DNA of 64,000 nucleotides from Sphingomonadaceae bacterium. GTDB taxonomy: Bacteria; Pseudomonadota; Alphaproteobacteria; Sphingomonadales; Sphingomonadaceae. Location: assembly GCA_025359445.1 (NCBI GenBank), contig JANYGB010000053.1, forward strand, positions 25,440 to 89,439, written 5' to 3'. The notes under the pieces were generated by a model. That model was not told the DNA's origin and ran no database searches. It was given only the letters and a program-made list of their open reading frames with translations. A program made the translations under genes and the position numbers. This document shows, one piece after another, positions 19,469-28,447 of this stretch (positions are counted from its first letter, which is position 1; each line of letters opens with the position of its first letter).

Positions 19469-20350
19469 CTACGACCGTTCCTGCGCCGCTGCGATTGGTG
19501 CCGAAGTCCGCCGCAATGCGACCAGCAGCACGCCGAGCAATGCTATCGTGCTGCCAACGGCCATGCGGGCATCGAAATGATCGCCGGTGATCGCCACGCC
19601 AAGGCCAATGGTGACGATCGGGGTCATCAGCGTCAGCGGCGAAATCAGGTTTGCCTCATAGCGCCCGATCAGCAGGTAATAGGCGCTATGCGCAAACACC
19701 GAGACGACCAGCGCCGACCAGAATACCGCACCGATAAAATACCAGCCGGCCGCCGCCGCTGCCTGGTACGCCTGCGGCTCGATTATCGCGGAGAGCGGAG
19801 CGAGCAGCACCAGCCCGGTCAGCCCGACCCAAGCCTGAAACCGCAGCGGCGCAATATCATCCATTTGCTTCATCAGCACCGCACCGAGCGAGCCGCAGAA
19901 GGCCGCGCCCAGCAAAAAGCCCATCCCCGCAGAGACTTTGAATCCCGGTTGCCAGACCACCACCAGCACCCCGGCCAGCGCCAGGGAAATGCCCAGACCG
20001 CGCCGCCAGTGGATCCGCTCGCCCAGTAGCCAGACCGAGAGCAGCGTGGTTATCGGCACGCTCGATTGCACCACGATCGCCGCTTCGGACGGCGAGGCCC
20101 ATTTCAGCGCAACGAACATCAGTCCGAAGCTGCCAGCGCCCATCGCCAGACCAATCGCCACAGTCCGCCACGCCGGGCGCGGCATCGGCAGCAGCCATGG
20201 CAGGGTCACCAGCGTGACGATGGCAAAGCGCACCGCCGTGTAGAACAGCGGCGGCACGTGCCAGTGGCTGATCACAACTTTGCTCAGCACGTTGTTGGTC
20301 GCCCAGAACAAACAGACCAGCACCAGCAACAGGAAATCGCGCGGCTTCAC
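19469..20350 (-). CDS. EamA-family (DMT superfamily) membrane transporter
   Basis: The protein has about ten hydrophobic segments in two EamA repeats, beginning KPRDFLLLVLVCLFWATNNV and with a second repeat around GFLLGAAFCGSLGAVLMKQM and VVSVFAHSAYYLLIGRYEAN. DMT transporters move amino acids, nucleotide sugars or metabolites; the substrate is not inferable. I choose GTG 20350 rather than the upstream GTG 20401 because it overlaps the prmA stop by 4 nt (GTGA), matches the usual ~293-aa length, and the extra 17 residues are non-hydrophobic. It is the last gene of the four-gene minus-strand unit. Confidence 0.85.
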   Translation of the reverse strand: MKPRDFLLLVLVCLFWATNNVLSKVVISHWHVPPLFYTAVRFAIVTLVTLPWLLPMPRPAWRTVAIGLAMGAGSFGLMFVALKWASPSEAAIVVQSSVPITTLLSVWLLGERIHWRRGLGISLALAGVLVVVWQPGFKVSAGMGFLLGAAFCGSLGAVLMKQMDDIAPLRFQAWVGLTGLVLLAPLSAIIEPQAYQAAAAAGWYFIGAVFWSALVVSVFAHSAYYLLIGRYEANLISPLTLMTPIVTIGLGVAITGDHFDARMAVGSTIALLGVLLVALRRTSAPIAAAQERS

Positions 20351-21282
20351 CGGCGACCAGAATCGCGTTGGCGCCGGAGCGTATCGCGCTGGCGCAGCCA
20401 CAAGATCGACCAGTCGCCATTCACCAGGCGTTCGGCGATGCGCAGCCCAGCGCGGCGGCAGGCGGCACGGACTTGCGTCTCCTGGCTTTCAAGCAATCCG
20501 GCGAGCAGCAGATGCCCGCCCGGGACCAGCGACCTGGCGAAGTGCGGGGCAAGATCGATCAGCGGCCCGGCGAGAATGTTGGCGATGATCAGATCGTAAG
20601 GCCCGCGCGCTTCTAGCAGCGGGTGGTCCATCCCGTCGGCGACCAGCATGGTCAGTTCGCCCGGGCGCGCGCCTTGCAGGACACCGTTGGCGCGGGCGTT
20701 CTCATCGACCACTGCCAAGCAAACATCGTCGATGTCGCTCGCAGTGGCGAGCGCGCGCGGCCACAGGTGAAGCGCGGCGAAGGCCAACAACCCGGTGCCG
20801 GTGCCGATATCGGCGCAGTTCTTTACCACCACCCCGCGCGCTTTCATCTCGGTCAGCATGGCGAGGCAGCCGGCGGTGGTGGCGTGCTGGCCGGTGCCGA
20901 AGGCCTGGCTCGCGGGAATGGAGTAATCACGCATGCCCGCTTCATTCAGCGGCGGATGCTCGGGTGTATGAACGTAGAACCGCCCGGCGCGGATGGGTTC
21001 GAGCCCGGTCTGGCTGGTGGTCAGCCAGTCAGTCTCGGGCAATTGCTCGATCCTGAAGGTCGGTGCCTTGGCGAACAGTCCCGCCACCGCAGCCTTGTCA
21101 TCGCGCGCAGGTTTGCGCGGCAGCCACGCTTCAAGCTGCCACGCATCGGGCTGGTCTTCGGCCACTTCGCTTCCGGCGATGACGATATCGGTGTCCCAAT
21201 CCTCGGCATCCTCATGCGCCAACAGCGCCGCTTCGATCACCGCGCGCGGGGCGAGTGCAAGCAGTTTCCATGCTGCGCTCAC
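20347..21282 (-). CDS. prmA: Ribosomal protein L11 methyltransferase
   Basis: The PrmA catalytic region is clear: DYSIPASQAFGTGQHATTAG (substrate-side signature), then the SAM-binding CADIGTGTGLLAFAALHLWP and YDLIIANILAGPLIDLAPHF, and the C-terminal GGHLLLAGLLESQETQVRAA. PrmA trimethylates ribosomal protein L11 in the cytoplasm. The start is set at GTG 21282 because it overlaps the TGA of the upstream beta-lactamase gene (GTGA) and begins at SAAWKLLAL; the track's longer start adds 23 unrelated residues. Confidence 0.95.
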   Translation of the reverse strand: MSAAWKLLALAPRAVIEAALLAHEDAEDWDTDIVIAGSEVAEDQPDAWQLEAWLPRKPARDDKAAVAGLFAKAPTFRIEQLPETDWLTTSQTGLEPIRAGRFYVHTPEHPPLNEAGMRDYSIPASQAFGTGQHATTAGCLAMLTEMKARGVVVKNCADIGTGTGLLAFAALHLWPRALATASDIDDVCLAVVDENARANGVLQGARPGELTMLVADGMDHPLLEARGPYDLIIANILAGPLIDLAPHFARSLVPGGHLLLAGLLESQETQVRAACRRAGLRIAERLVNGDWSILWLRQRDTLRRQRDSGRR

Positions 21283-22172
21283 TTGGCGGAACGCTCCTTG
21301 GCGAGGCGTTCTTCGAACTTGGCGAGCGAGGATTCGGCGTAGCGTTTGCAACCCTCCTTGTCGGCGAGCGGCGCGTCACCTGCGAACCGCTCGAAAAGCG
21401 CGCTCTGGCCGGGGTGAGGAGTGACCAGCAGCGAGCAGGGCAGCACCGCGATCCGGGCTACGCCGCGTCGATACTGCGCGACCCAGGCCGGATGATCGCT
21501 GAAGCGGTACCCATCGGCAGCGGGCGTACTGGCGCTGTCGGCATAAACGATCGCCGCGCAATTTCGCGCGCCGCAGCCACGGATCACCCAACTCGTCGAA
21601 CCGCGGGTATGTCCCGGCGTTGCGATCGGAGTGATCCGGTTCAAGCCGACCCTGATCGTTTCGCCATCGCGGAGCAATCGGGTAACCTTCACTGTCCGGA
21701 TGCCATGATCAATCAGTCCGAACTGCGGATCGTCGGATGCGACCGTGCCGCTTTCCAGTTCGCGTGCCTGAGCAGGAAGCGCGGCGACCTGTGCGCCGGT
21801 GGCAAACTGCAGCGCGGCCATTCCGCCGACGTGATCGAAATGCGCGTGGCTGGCGAGCAACCACTTCACGTCGCGCGGATCAAGCCCGAGGCGGCGGATA
21901 TTGGCGAGCACCAGCGGCGCGGCTTCGGCTGGGCTGCTGTCGATCAGGATGTGACCCTGCGGCGAGGCGATCAGCAGCACGGTGATCCCGCAAGTCCCGA
22001 CGTAGTAGACCTGCCCGTCGATCCGTGCCGGTGGGGCGGGATCGGCCCAGCCGTCCTTTTGGTCGCAAGCCTTGAGTAGCTGGGTGACCGGCGGGGCTGT
22101 GGGGGTGAAGTGCGTGGGTGACGCCGATACGAGCAACAACGCAGGGAGCACGAGCAAGGCCTTACCGAACAT
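21279..22172 (-). CDS. Subclass B3 metallo-beta-lactamase
   Basis: A signal peptide (MFGKALLVLPALLLVSASPT) precedes an MBL fold. Zinc ligands are visible as LLASHAHFDHVGG (HxHxDH), ATPGHTRGSTSW and LLVTPHPGQSA, the last being the third-His region typical of B3 enzymes, where Cys221 of B1 is replaced. The N-terminal ACDQKDGWADPAPPARIDGQVYYVGT also matches B3 enzymes such as those known from Erythrobacter, Novosphingobium and Sphingobium. It would hydrolyse beta-lactams in the periplasm; spectrum cannot be read. The start is uncertain between ATG 22172 and two upstream ATGs (22184, 22190); all overlap the SDR stop. The neighbours are housekeeping genes, suggesting an intrinsic gene. Confidence 0.88.
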   Translation of the reverse strand: MFGKALLVLPALLLVSASPTHFTPTAPPVTQLLKACDQKDGWADPAPPARIDGQVYYVGTCGITVLLIASPQGHILIDSSPAEAAPLVLANIRRLGLDPRDVKWLLASHAHFDHVGGMAALQFATGAQVAALPAQARELESGTVASDDPQFGLIDHGIRTVKVTRLLRDGETIRVGLNRITPIATPGHTRGSTSWVIRGCGARNCAAIVYADSASTPAADGYRFSDHPAWVAQYRRGVARIAVLPCSLLVTPHPGQSALFERFAGDAPLADKEGCKRYAESSLAKFEERLAKERSAK

Positions 22173-22881
22173 AACTCGCCCCATTGGCATCGAGCACCGC
22201 TCCGGTCATGCTCGGCGGCGCATCGAGCGCGCAGAACACTGCCATTGTCGCAATTTCCTCCGGCGTGGCGACCCGCCCCAATGGAATTTCGGCGAGCAAA
22301 GCCGCGCCGCCACGGCTGGTCAGATAATCCCCGGCCATCGCGGTGTCAGTAAAGCCCGGGCAAATCGCATAACTCAGCACGCCGCGCGCCGCGTAGTGCC
22401 GGGCAATGGTCTTGTGCATCGCGATCATCCCGCCCTTGGCCGCAGCATAATGCCAATGCTCGGGCGAATCGCCGCGGTAGGCGGCGCGGCTGGCGATGTG
22501 GACCACCCGCCCGCCGCTTGTCCCGGCCAGCCAGTGCTTGACCGCAAACCGCGACAATTCCGCCGCCGCAGTCAGATTGATCCGCAGCGTATCCTCCCAC
22601 TGGTCGAGCCAGACGATGTCCGAATTGCCCAGCGGATTGGGCGCGAACTTGCCGGCATTGTTGACCAGCACGTCGATCCGCCCATGCGGCGCGCGCTCCA
22701 GCGCTTCGTCCCACAGCGCCGAGGCAGCCGTAGGGTCAGCCAGATCGGCCGCGATCGTACCGGCATCGCCAACGCGGCTGGCATGGCCGATCACGGTAAC
22801 CCCGCGTGCGCGCAGCGCCATTGCAATTGCCGCGCCAATCCCGCGTGAGGAGCCGGTTACAAGAGCGGTGAGGGTGGTCAT
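22162..22881 (-). CDS. Short-chain dehydrogenase/reductase
   Basis: MTTLTALVTGSSRGIGAAIA supplies the Gly-rich TGxxxGxG NAD(P) motif, NNAG appears in IDVLVNNAGKFAP, the catalytic Ser lies in VVHIASRAAYRGDSPE and the Tyr/Lys pair in HYAAAKGGMIAM (Y-x3-K). The C-terminus (PPSMTGAVLDANGASYVR) is typical of FabG-like SDRs. The substrate is not predictable. The track ORF extends 56 residues upstream through a palindromic repeat (QIPAQPELVEGRALS); ATG 22881 is the real start. It is the first gene of the SDR - beta-lactamase - prmA - EamA unit. Confidence 0.9.
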   Translation of the reverse strand: MTTLTALVTGSSRGIGAAIAMALRARGVTVIGHASRVGDAGTIAADLADPTAASALWDEALERAPHGRIDVLVNNAGKFAPNPLGNSDIVWLDQWEDTLRINLTAAAELSRFAVKHWLAGTSGGRVVHIASRAAYRGDSPEHWHYAAAKGGMIAMHKTIARHYAARGVLSYAICPGFTDTAMAGDYLTSRGGAALLAEIPLGRVATPEEIATMAVFCALDAPPSMTGAVLDANGASYVR

Positions 22882-22900
22882 GCATGTGCTTTGGCTTAGC

Positions 22901-22990
22901 GCGCGGCCTTCGACAAGCTCAGGCTGAGCGGGGATTTGGAATTTGTTCCTCGCACTGCGTCCTCTCATGCTGAGCTTGTCGAAGCACGCG
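22901..22990. repeat. Palindromic intergenic repeat (TTCGACAAGCTCAGG family)
   Basis: Left arm GGCCTTCGACAAGCTCAGGC and right arm CATGCTGAGCTTGTCGAAGC form an imperfect inverted repeat of about 28 bp with a 35-45 bp interior. It lies between the divergent SDR gene and sdhC. A one-armed relative occurs at about 7876-7905 inside the small ORF 7687-7911. Confidence 0.8.
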
Positions 22991-23093
22991 CGCAACATTA
23001 GCGCCTGCCGCTTGCACGCCCCCACGTTTTGATTATGGGGAAAGCGCATCCGGAGCGCGCTGCTCCGCTTAACGCTCAGGGGTTCGAAACCGC

Positions 23094-23495
23094 ATGGCCC
23101 AAATCGAAGCCAAGCCCGCCGCCCGCCCGCTTTCGCCGCACCTGTCGATCTGGCGCTGGGGGCCCGCCATGTTCGTCTCGATCCTTCACCGCGTCACGGG
23201 TGACGGGATGGCGCTGGTCGGATTGCCGGTGCTGCTGTGGTGGCTCTATGCGGTCGCCGCCGGGCCTGTCCCTTATGCCATATTCGCCGGGCACGCCGGA
23301 GCGTGGTACGGCAAGCTGGTGCTGATCGGGCTGACCTACGCGTTCCTCAGTCACATGGCCTCGGGCTTGCGCCACTTCGTGCTCGATACCGGCGCGGGGT
23401 ACGAACTTAAGAACAATGCCTTGTGGTCAATCCTCACGCCGGTCCTAGCGCTCAGCGCTACGGTCGCGGTGTGGGTTTTCATTCTGCTGCGTTGA
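23094..23495 (+). CDS. sdhC: Succinate dehydrogenase cytochrome b556 subunit
   Basis: The 133-aa protein has the SdhC start RPLSPHLSIWRWGPAMFVSI with ILHRVTGDGM (quinone-site Ser/Arg region) and the heme-ligand helix FLSHMASGLRHFVLDTGAGY, spread over three transmembrane segments. It anchors complex II in the inner membrane and contributes heme b and ubiquinone binding. It leads the sdhCDA operon; sdhD follows after 12 nt. A palindromic repeat and about 100 bp of probable promoter precede it. Confidence 0.95.
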   Translation: MAQIEAKPAARPLSPHLSIWRWGPAMFVSILHRVTGDGMALVGLPVLLWWLYAVAAGPVPYAIFAGHAGAWYGKLVLIGLTYAFLSHMASGLRHFVLDTGAGYELKNNALWSILTPVLALSATVAVWVFILLR

Positions 23496-23507
23496 GGAAA
23501 CGGAACG

Positions 23508-23891
23508 ATGGGTAACGGGACTGAACTGGGCAGGGTCCGCGCGCTGGGATCGGCGCATAGCGGCGCGCATCACTGGCTGCTGCAACGCTACACCGCGATC
23601 GGCAACCTGTTTGCCGGGCTGTTCCTGCTGTTCTCTCTGATCTTGACGACCGACTTCAGCTTCAAGGCGATCCACGACTGGCTCCACGCGCCGCTGCCCG
23701 CCCTGATAGCCGGGCTGTTCGTGATCTCGACCTTCTGGCACGCGCGGCTTGGTTTGCAGGTGCTCGCCGAGGACTATGTCAAAGACAATGCCAACAAGTT
23801 CGCGGTGATCGCCGCGCTGAACCTTTCGACCTTTGCTGGGGCCGCGTTCGGCCTGTTGAGCGTGGCGCGCATCGCGCTGGGTGGAGCCTGA
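23508..23891 (+). CDS. sdhD: Succinate dehydrogenase hydrophobic membrane anchor
   Basis: The 127-aa product starts [20 protein letters not shown] and contains three hydrophobic helices, including [20 protein letters not shown] and [20 protein letters not shown]; the last contains the heme-coordinating His region and the Asp-Tyr of the quinone pocket. It forms the membrane anchor with SdhC. The sdhA ATG follows its TGA by one base. Confidence 0.95.
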   Translation: MGNGTELGRVRALGSAHSGAHHWLLQRYTAIGNLFAGLFLLFSLILTTDFSFKAIHDWLHAPLPALIAGLFVISTFWHARLGLQVLAEDYVKDNANKFAVIAALNLSTFAGAAFGLLSVARIALGGA

Positions 23892-23892
23892 C

Positions 23893-25698
23893 ATGACTGC
23901 CGCATACAAGATCATCGATCACACTTATGATACCGTGGTGGTCGGCGCGGGCGGATCGGGCCTGCGCGCCACGATGGGCAGCGCCGAGGCAGGCCTGCGC
24001 ACCGCCTGCATCACCAAAGTCTTCCCCACCCGCAGCCACACCGTTGCGGCGCAAGGCGGGATCGCCGCGAGCCTCCAGAACAACAGCCCGGACCACTGGA
24101 CCTGGCACATGTTCGATACCGTCAAGGGCTCGGACTGGCTGGGCGACCAAGACGCGATCGAATATATGGTGCGCGAAGCTCCGGCCGCAGTGTACGAGCT
24201 TGAGCACGCCGGGGTGCCGTTCAGCCGCAACGACGACGGCACGATCTACCAGCGCCCGTTCGGCGGGCATATGCAGAACATGGGTGAAGGCCCGCCGGTC
24301 CAGCGCACGTGCGCCGCGGCTGACCGCACCGGCCACGCGATGCTTCACGCGCTGTACCAGCAGAGCCTGAAGTACGACGCGGACTTCTTCATCGAATACT
24401 TCGCGATCGATCTGATCATGGATGGAGGCAAATGCGTCGGCGTGATCGCGCTGTGCATGGACGATGGCTCGATCCACCGCTTCCGCAGCCACGCGGTGGT
24501 GCTGGCGACCGGCGGCTATGGCCGGTGCTACTTCACCGCCACCAGCGCTCACACCTGCACCGGCGACGGCGGCGGGATGGTGCTGCGCGCCGGGCTGCCG
24601 CTGCAGGACATGGAATTCGTCCAGTTCCACCCGACCGGGATCTACGGCGCCGGCGTGCTGATCACCGAAGGCGCGCGCGGGGAGGGCGGCTATCTGACCA
24701 ACTCCGAAGGCGAGCGGTTCATGGAACGCTATGCCCCCTCGGCCAAGGACCTCGCCAGCCGCGATGTCGTCTCGCGCTCGATGGCGCTGGAAATGCGCGA
24801 AGGACGCGGGGTCGGCCCGAACGGCGATTATATCAACCTGCATCTCGATCATATCGATCCCAAGGTGCTGGCCGAACGCCTGCCCGGGATCACCGAGAGC
24901 GGCAAGATCTTCGCCGGCGTCGATCTGACCCGCCAGCCGCTGCCGGTCTGCCCGACGGTGCATTACAACATGGGCGGTATCCCCGCCAACTACCATGGCG
25001 AGGTGATGACCATCGGCGCTGACGGCAACCCCGAAACGCCGGTTCCGGGGCTGTTCGCGGTGGGCGAAGCGGCCTGCGTTTCGGTCCACGGCGCGAACCG
25101 ACTGGGTTCGAACTCGCTGATCGATCTGGTGGTATTCGGCCGCGCCGCCGGGCACCGGCTGAAAGAGCTGATCGTGCTGGGCAGCGCGCACGCCGAACTG
25201 CCCAAGGACAGCGCCGACCTCGCGCTGGGCCGGCTCGACCACTTCCGCAACGCCACGGGCGGATCGCCTACCGCCGAGATCCGGCTCGAGATGCAGCGCA
25301 CCATGACCAAGGGCTGCGCGGTGTTCCGCGACGAAGCGCTGATGGCCGAAGGCAAGGCCGCGCTGGCCAAAACCTACGCGCGGATGCAGGACGTGAATGT
25401 GACCGACAAGTCGCTGATCTGGAACACCGATCTGGTCGAAACAATGGAACTCGACAACCTCCTCGCGCAAGCCACTGTCACGATCCACAGCGCCCACAAC
25501 CGCAAGGAAAGCCGCGGCGCGCACGCGCACGAAGACTTCCCCGAGCGGAACGACGCCGAATGGATGAAGCACACCGCCGCCTGGTTCGATGGCTGGGGCG
25601 GCAAGGGCGGGGACGTGCGGATCGATTACCGCCCGGTGCATGAATATACGCTCACGGACGATGTGGAGTACATCAAGCCGAAGAAGCGGGTTTATTGA
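23893..25698 (+). CDS. sdhA: Succinate dehydrogenase flavoprotein subunit
   Basis: The FAD-binding N-terminus [20 protein letters not shown] is followed by [20 protein letters not shown], whose His is the site of covalent FAD attachment. The substrate region [18 protein letters not shown] and capping residues are also present, and the C-terminus [20 protein letters not shown] is complete. At 601 aa it is normal length and oxidises succinate to fumarate in the TCA cycle and respiratory chain. The track start at 23881 is 4 codons too early: ATG 23893 lies just after the sdhD stop. The usual next gene, sdhB, is not here; the stop overlaps a secreted hypothetical gene instead. Confidence 0.98.
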   Translation: MTAAYKIIDHTYDTVVVGAGGSGLRATMGSAEAGLRTACITKVFPTRSHTVAAQGGIAASLQNNSPDHWTWHMFDTVKGSDWLGDQDAIEYMVREAPAAVYELEHAGVPFSRNDDGTIYQRPFGGHMQNMGEGPPVQRTCAAADRTGHAMLHALYQQSLKYDADFFIEYFAIDLIMDGGKCVGVIALCMDDGSIHRFRSHAVVLATGGYGRCYFTATSAHTCTGDGGGMVLRAGLPLQDMEFVQFHPTGIYGAGVLITEGARGEGGYLTNSEGERFMERYAPSAKDLASRDVVSRSMALEMREGRGVGPNGDYINLHLDHIDPKVLAERLPGITESGKIFAGVDLTRQPLPVCPTVHYNMGGIPANYHGEVMTIGADGNPETPVPGLFAVGEAACVSVHGANRLGSNSLIDLVVFGRAAGHRLKELIVLGSAHAELPKDSADLALGRLDHFRNATGGSPTAEIRLEMQRTMTKGCAVFRDEALMAEGKAALAKTYARMQDVNVTDKSLIWNTDLVETMELDNLLAQATVTIHSAHNRKESRGAHAHEDFPERNDAEWMKHTAAWFDGWGGKGGDVRIDYRPVHEYTLTDDVEYIKPKKRVY

Positions 25699-26345
25699 TG
25701 TTTCGCGGCGTTTTTGCTGCTGTGATTCTGCTTTCTGGAGTTGCCGTTGACGACGGGGCGAAGGCTGTTCTGGAGCGAACCAGAAGCAGCACAACAACCT
25801 ATGCGTCATACGAGTGGATGACAGTACGTGACGAGGAGGGTGCCAACCTAGAGGGTTGGGCGGCGGAATTTCATCGCGGTGACTGGCATCGGATTGAAAC
25901 TCAATGGCGTCACGCACTTACAAATTGCCGGACAGGTGACGCCTACATCTACGAGGTCTCGAGTGGGACGTTACGGCAGTTTGATGATAAGCAAAATGCA
26001 ACATGCGGAGTTACAAGTGCTGGCGGCATTGAGTCCGTAGAACGTCTGCCCAGCGTGAGTATCAAGCCTTATGGGCGACTGGATTTCATCAGGGTAACTG
26101 ACGCAAGGCGGATCAGAAATTATCAGGTCGATAGCCGCGGTTTGTTAGTTAGGGCGGATTGGTTCCAGCGTGACGGGTCACGCTTTCCTTGTCTTATTCA
26201 GGAGCCCGTTGCGATTCTTCGAGTGCTGCCAGCGCAAGATATTTTTTCTGTGAAATCGATAGCAAAGGCGGTGACACCGGAGAGATATCGGCAAAACCCC
26301 ATGCCAGCTACAGCAAAAGGTCCGTCAGGGAAAAGTTGCAGTTAA
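25698..26345 (+). CDS. Secreted protein of unknown function downstream of sdhA
   Basis: ATG 25698 shares its A with the sdhA TGA (TGATG), so it is translationally coupled. The 215-aa product has a short hydrophobic N-terminus ([20 protein letters not shown]) consistent with a signal peptide, and a beta-rich body with several cysteines (NCRTG, ATCGV, FPCLIQE). I recognise no family. Its codon use is less GC-biased than the sdh genes, which suggests a later acquisition. It occupies the position where sdhB normally lies; it has no Fe-S motifs and cannot substitute for SdhB. Confidence 0.7.
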   Translation: MFRGVFAAVILLSGVAVDDGAKAVLERTRSSTTTYASYEWMTVRDEEGANLEGWAAEFHRGDWHRIETQWRHALTNCRTGDAYIYEVSSGTLRQFDDKQNATCGVTSAGGIESVERLPSVSIKPYGRLDFIRVTDARRIRNYQVDSRGLLVRADWFQRDGSRFPCLIQEPVAILRVLPAQDIFSVKSIAKAVTPERYRQNPMPATAKGPSGKSCS

Positions 26346-26380
26346 ATTTGCAGTGATGCGTGGGGAGACCCTTATACCTT

Positions 26381-26519
26381 CGTCACCCTGAACTTGTTTC
26401 AGGGTCCATTTCGCCTCCCCCTCCGACGTTCGATTTGGCCCTGCAGCTGGGCCGTGACAGCCCATTTCAAGCCGCCGGTTGTCAGGCACGGTGGATGCTG
26501 AAACGAGTTCAGCATGACG
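26381..26519. repeat. Palindromic intergenic repeat (CCTGAACTTGTTTCAGG family)
   Basis: The left arm CGTCACCCTGAACTTGTTTC and the right arm GAAACGAGTTCAGCATGACG are imperfect inverted repeats of about 28 bp, each containing a smaller dyad (CCTGAA..TTCAGG; GCTGAA..TTCAGC). It lies in the 226-bp gap after the secreted hypothetical gene. I see nothing else in this gap. Confidence 0.75.
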
Positions 26520-26571
26520 GCAATTAGGGTGGGGTGATAGCAGTCGCGTTCAACTAGCAGGCCCGTAGAAA

Positions 26572-26966
26572 ACGCCATTTATCCTTCGCCCGTTCATCGC
26601 CACCCTAGCGCTCATCGCCTGCACCGCAGCCGCGCCAGCGCCTCCCACCCCTCCCCAACTCCCCGACCCGATCCAAGCCGGGTGGCACGGGCACAAGGTC
26701 TGCGAAGTGCTCGCCGACAACCCCCAGGTCCGCACTGCGCGCTGCACGTTTCCGCCGGGCGAGGGGCATGAGCGGCACTTCCATGCCGCGCACTGGGGTT
26801 ATGTCCTCGCCCCTCGACCATGCGGATCACCACCGCGCAGGGCGCCGTCGTGCGCGAGCTTAAAGCAGGGGATACCTGGTGGAGCGACGGGGTGGCGTGG
26901 CATGAGGTGCTCAATGTGGGCAACACCACCGGGGTCTATCTGATCGTCGAGCCCAAGGCGCGCTGA
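26572..26966 (+). pseudogene. Decayed cupin-domain lipoprotein gene
   Basis: One frame encodes a lipoprotein-like leader (ATLALIACTAAAPAPP, lipobox LIAC) and the first half of a cupin (WHGHKVCEVLADNPQVRTARC, GEGHERHFHAAHWGYVLA). The second half (TMRITTAQGAVVRELKAGDT, then AWHEVLNVGNTTGVYLIVE) lies one frame away after about 26815, consistent with a missing base between GYVLA and TMRI. There is no usable start: an ACG stands where an ATG would be expected (AAA ACG CCA TTT), right after an in-frame TAG. Both defects together indicate a pseudogene rather than one sequencing error. The family would be a metal-binding cupin of unknown role. Confidence 0.7.
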
Positions 26967-26973
26967 TCCAGCC

Positions 26974-27207
26974 TTACATATCGTGGTATTTGGTCGGGGC
27001 CTGGTAGGTCTTGGGATCGTAGCTCGAATAGATCTGGCCGATCTTTTCTTCGCGGGCCTTGGCCTCGGACATCGACTTGAAGAACATCAGCCCCATCATC
27101 ACGGTGATGACCACCTGCCACAACGCCACCGGCATACCGATCGCAAGCTCGATCAGGACCAGGAACAGGTTGAGACCGAACAGTCCGCCGAACGCCTTGG
27201 TTTTCAT
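26974..27207 (-). CDS. Small membrane protein, function unknown
   Basis: The 77-aa protein starts MKTKAFGGLFGLNLFLVLIE and has two hydrophobic segments (LNLFLVLIELAIGMPVALW and VVITVMMGLMFFKSM), followed by a charged cytoplasmic tail (SEAKAREEKIGQIYSSYDPK). It is convergent with the cupin remnant and downstream of the lldD-like gene, 54 nt away. No family is recognised. Confidence 0.65.
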   Translation of the reverse strand: MKTKAFGGLFGLNLFLVLIELAIGMPVALWQVVITVMMGLMFFKSMSEAKAREEKIGQIYSSYDPKTYQAPTKYHDM

Positions 27208-27261
27208 GCTATTTGCCCCGTAACTTCGGGGGCAATATGGCGCGAAATAACCAAATATTGC

Positions 27262-28410
27262 TTAACGCCAGCGCAGCCGGTCTGGGGTGAGTTCGGCCAC
27301 CGACTTGACCCCCATCAGCTGCATCCCGCGGCGGATCTCGTCCTGCAAGATGCCCAGCGCGCGTTCGACGCCGTCTTGTCCCGCCGCAGCGAGCGCATAC
27401 AGATACAGCCGCCCACCTGACGCAGCAGTTGCCCCGGCACAAAGGCTTTTGAGCGCATGGGTGCCGCGCCGCACGCCGCCGTCGCAGATGATTTCGATCC
27501 GCCCGCCCACAGCATCGACAATCTCGGGCAGTTGATCGAACGGCGCGCGGCTGCCGTCCAATTGCCGCCCGCCATGGTTGCTGACCATGATCGCGTCGAT
27601 CCCCATGTCGGCGGCGCGGCGCGCATCGGCGACGCTCATCACGCCCTTCAATGCGAATTTGCCGCCCCAGTCATCGCGCAACTGCTCAGCCATGGTCCAG
27701 TCGAGCGTCTGGTTCAGCATCGTGTTGAAGTATCCGGCGATCGACACTGCCTCGCCGGTTCCTTCGCGCACGTGGCTATCGAGGTTGGGCAGCGCGAACT
27801 TTTCGCGCAGCATGTAATCGAGCGCCCAGCGGGGCTTCATCGCGTAGGACAGCGCCGACGATGCGGTGAACTTGGGCGGCGAGGTGAACCCGCTGCGGGC
27901 ACAACGCTCGCGCTTTCCGGCGACAATGGTGTCCACGGTCAAGGCAATGGCATCGAATTTAGCCGCCTGGCAGCGTTCGATCATGCTGCGGTTGAGCCCG
28001 CGATCTTTGTGGTAATAGAACTGGAACAGCTTGGGCGCTGTGGTCATCGCGCCGATCTCTTCGATGCTCACCGTGGCGAGACTGGAGATCCCGCACCACA
28101 GGCCGTATTTTTCCGCCGCGCGGACCACCGCGCGCTCGCCCTGCCAGTGGAACACGCGTTGCAATGCGGTGGGCGAGAGTAGCAGTGGCAGCGCGGATTT
28201 GCGGCCGAGGATGGTGCAAGACGTGTCGATCTCGCTGACCCCGGCGAGCACATCGGGGACGAGGTCGGCGCGGTCGTAGGCGCTGGTATTGCGGGCTTTG
28301 GTCAGCTCGTCATCGGCGGCGCCATCGATGTAATCGAACACCGGCCACGGCAGTCGCTGCTTCGCCAGAAGGCGGAAATCGTCGATATTGTGGCAATCGC
28401 TCAGCCGCAT
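27262..28410 (-). CDS. lldD: FMN-dependent alpha-hydroxy-acid dehydrogenase (L-lactate dehydrogenase type)
   Basis: The 382-aa TIM barrel shows the family start FRLLAKQRLPWPVFDYIDGA, the FMN-phosphate region, and the active-site loop IDAIMVSNHGGRQLDGSRAP (catalytic His and Arg). The late CDGGVRRGTHALKSLCAGAT and RLYLYALAAAGQDGVERAL motifs follow. Family members oxidise L-lactate, glycolate or mandelate and pass electrons to quinone or oxygen. The overall layout is closest to LldD, but substrate assignment is inference; a general 2-hydroxy-acid oxidase is the alternative. Confidence 0.85.
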   Translation of the reverse strand: MRLSDCHNIDDFRLLAKQRLPWPVFDYIDGAADDELTKARNTSAYDRADLVPDVLAGVSEIDTSCTILGRKSALPLLLSPTALQRVFHWQGERAVVRAAEKYGLWCGISSLATVSIEEIGAMTTAPKLFQFYYHKDRGLNRSMIERCQAAKFDAIALTVDTIVAGKRERCARSGFTSPPKFTASSALSYAMKPRWALDYMLREKFALPNLDSHVREGTGEAVSIAGYFNTMLNQTLDWTMAEQLRDDWGGKFALKGVMSVADARRAADMGIDAIMVSNHGGRQLDGSRAPFDQLPEIVDAVGGRIEIICDGGVRRGTHALKSLCAGATAASGGRLYLYALAAAGQDGVERALGILQDEIRRGMQLMGVKSVAELTPDRLRWR

Positions 28411-28447
28411 TGCGCGGCGTTAGCGCAGTGGCCGCGGCGAGGAAAGC

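Noticed and set aside
23779-25917. 712-aa minus-strand ORF opposite sdhA
   Set aside because: It mirrors sdhA codons, has no domain I recognise and arises from GC-rich third positions; sdhA is unmistakable on the other strand.
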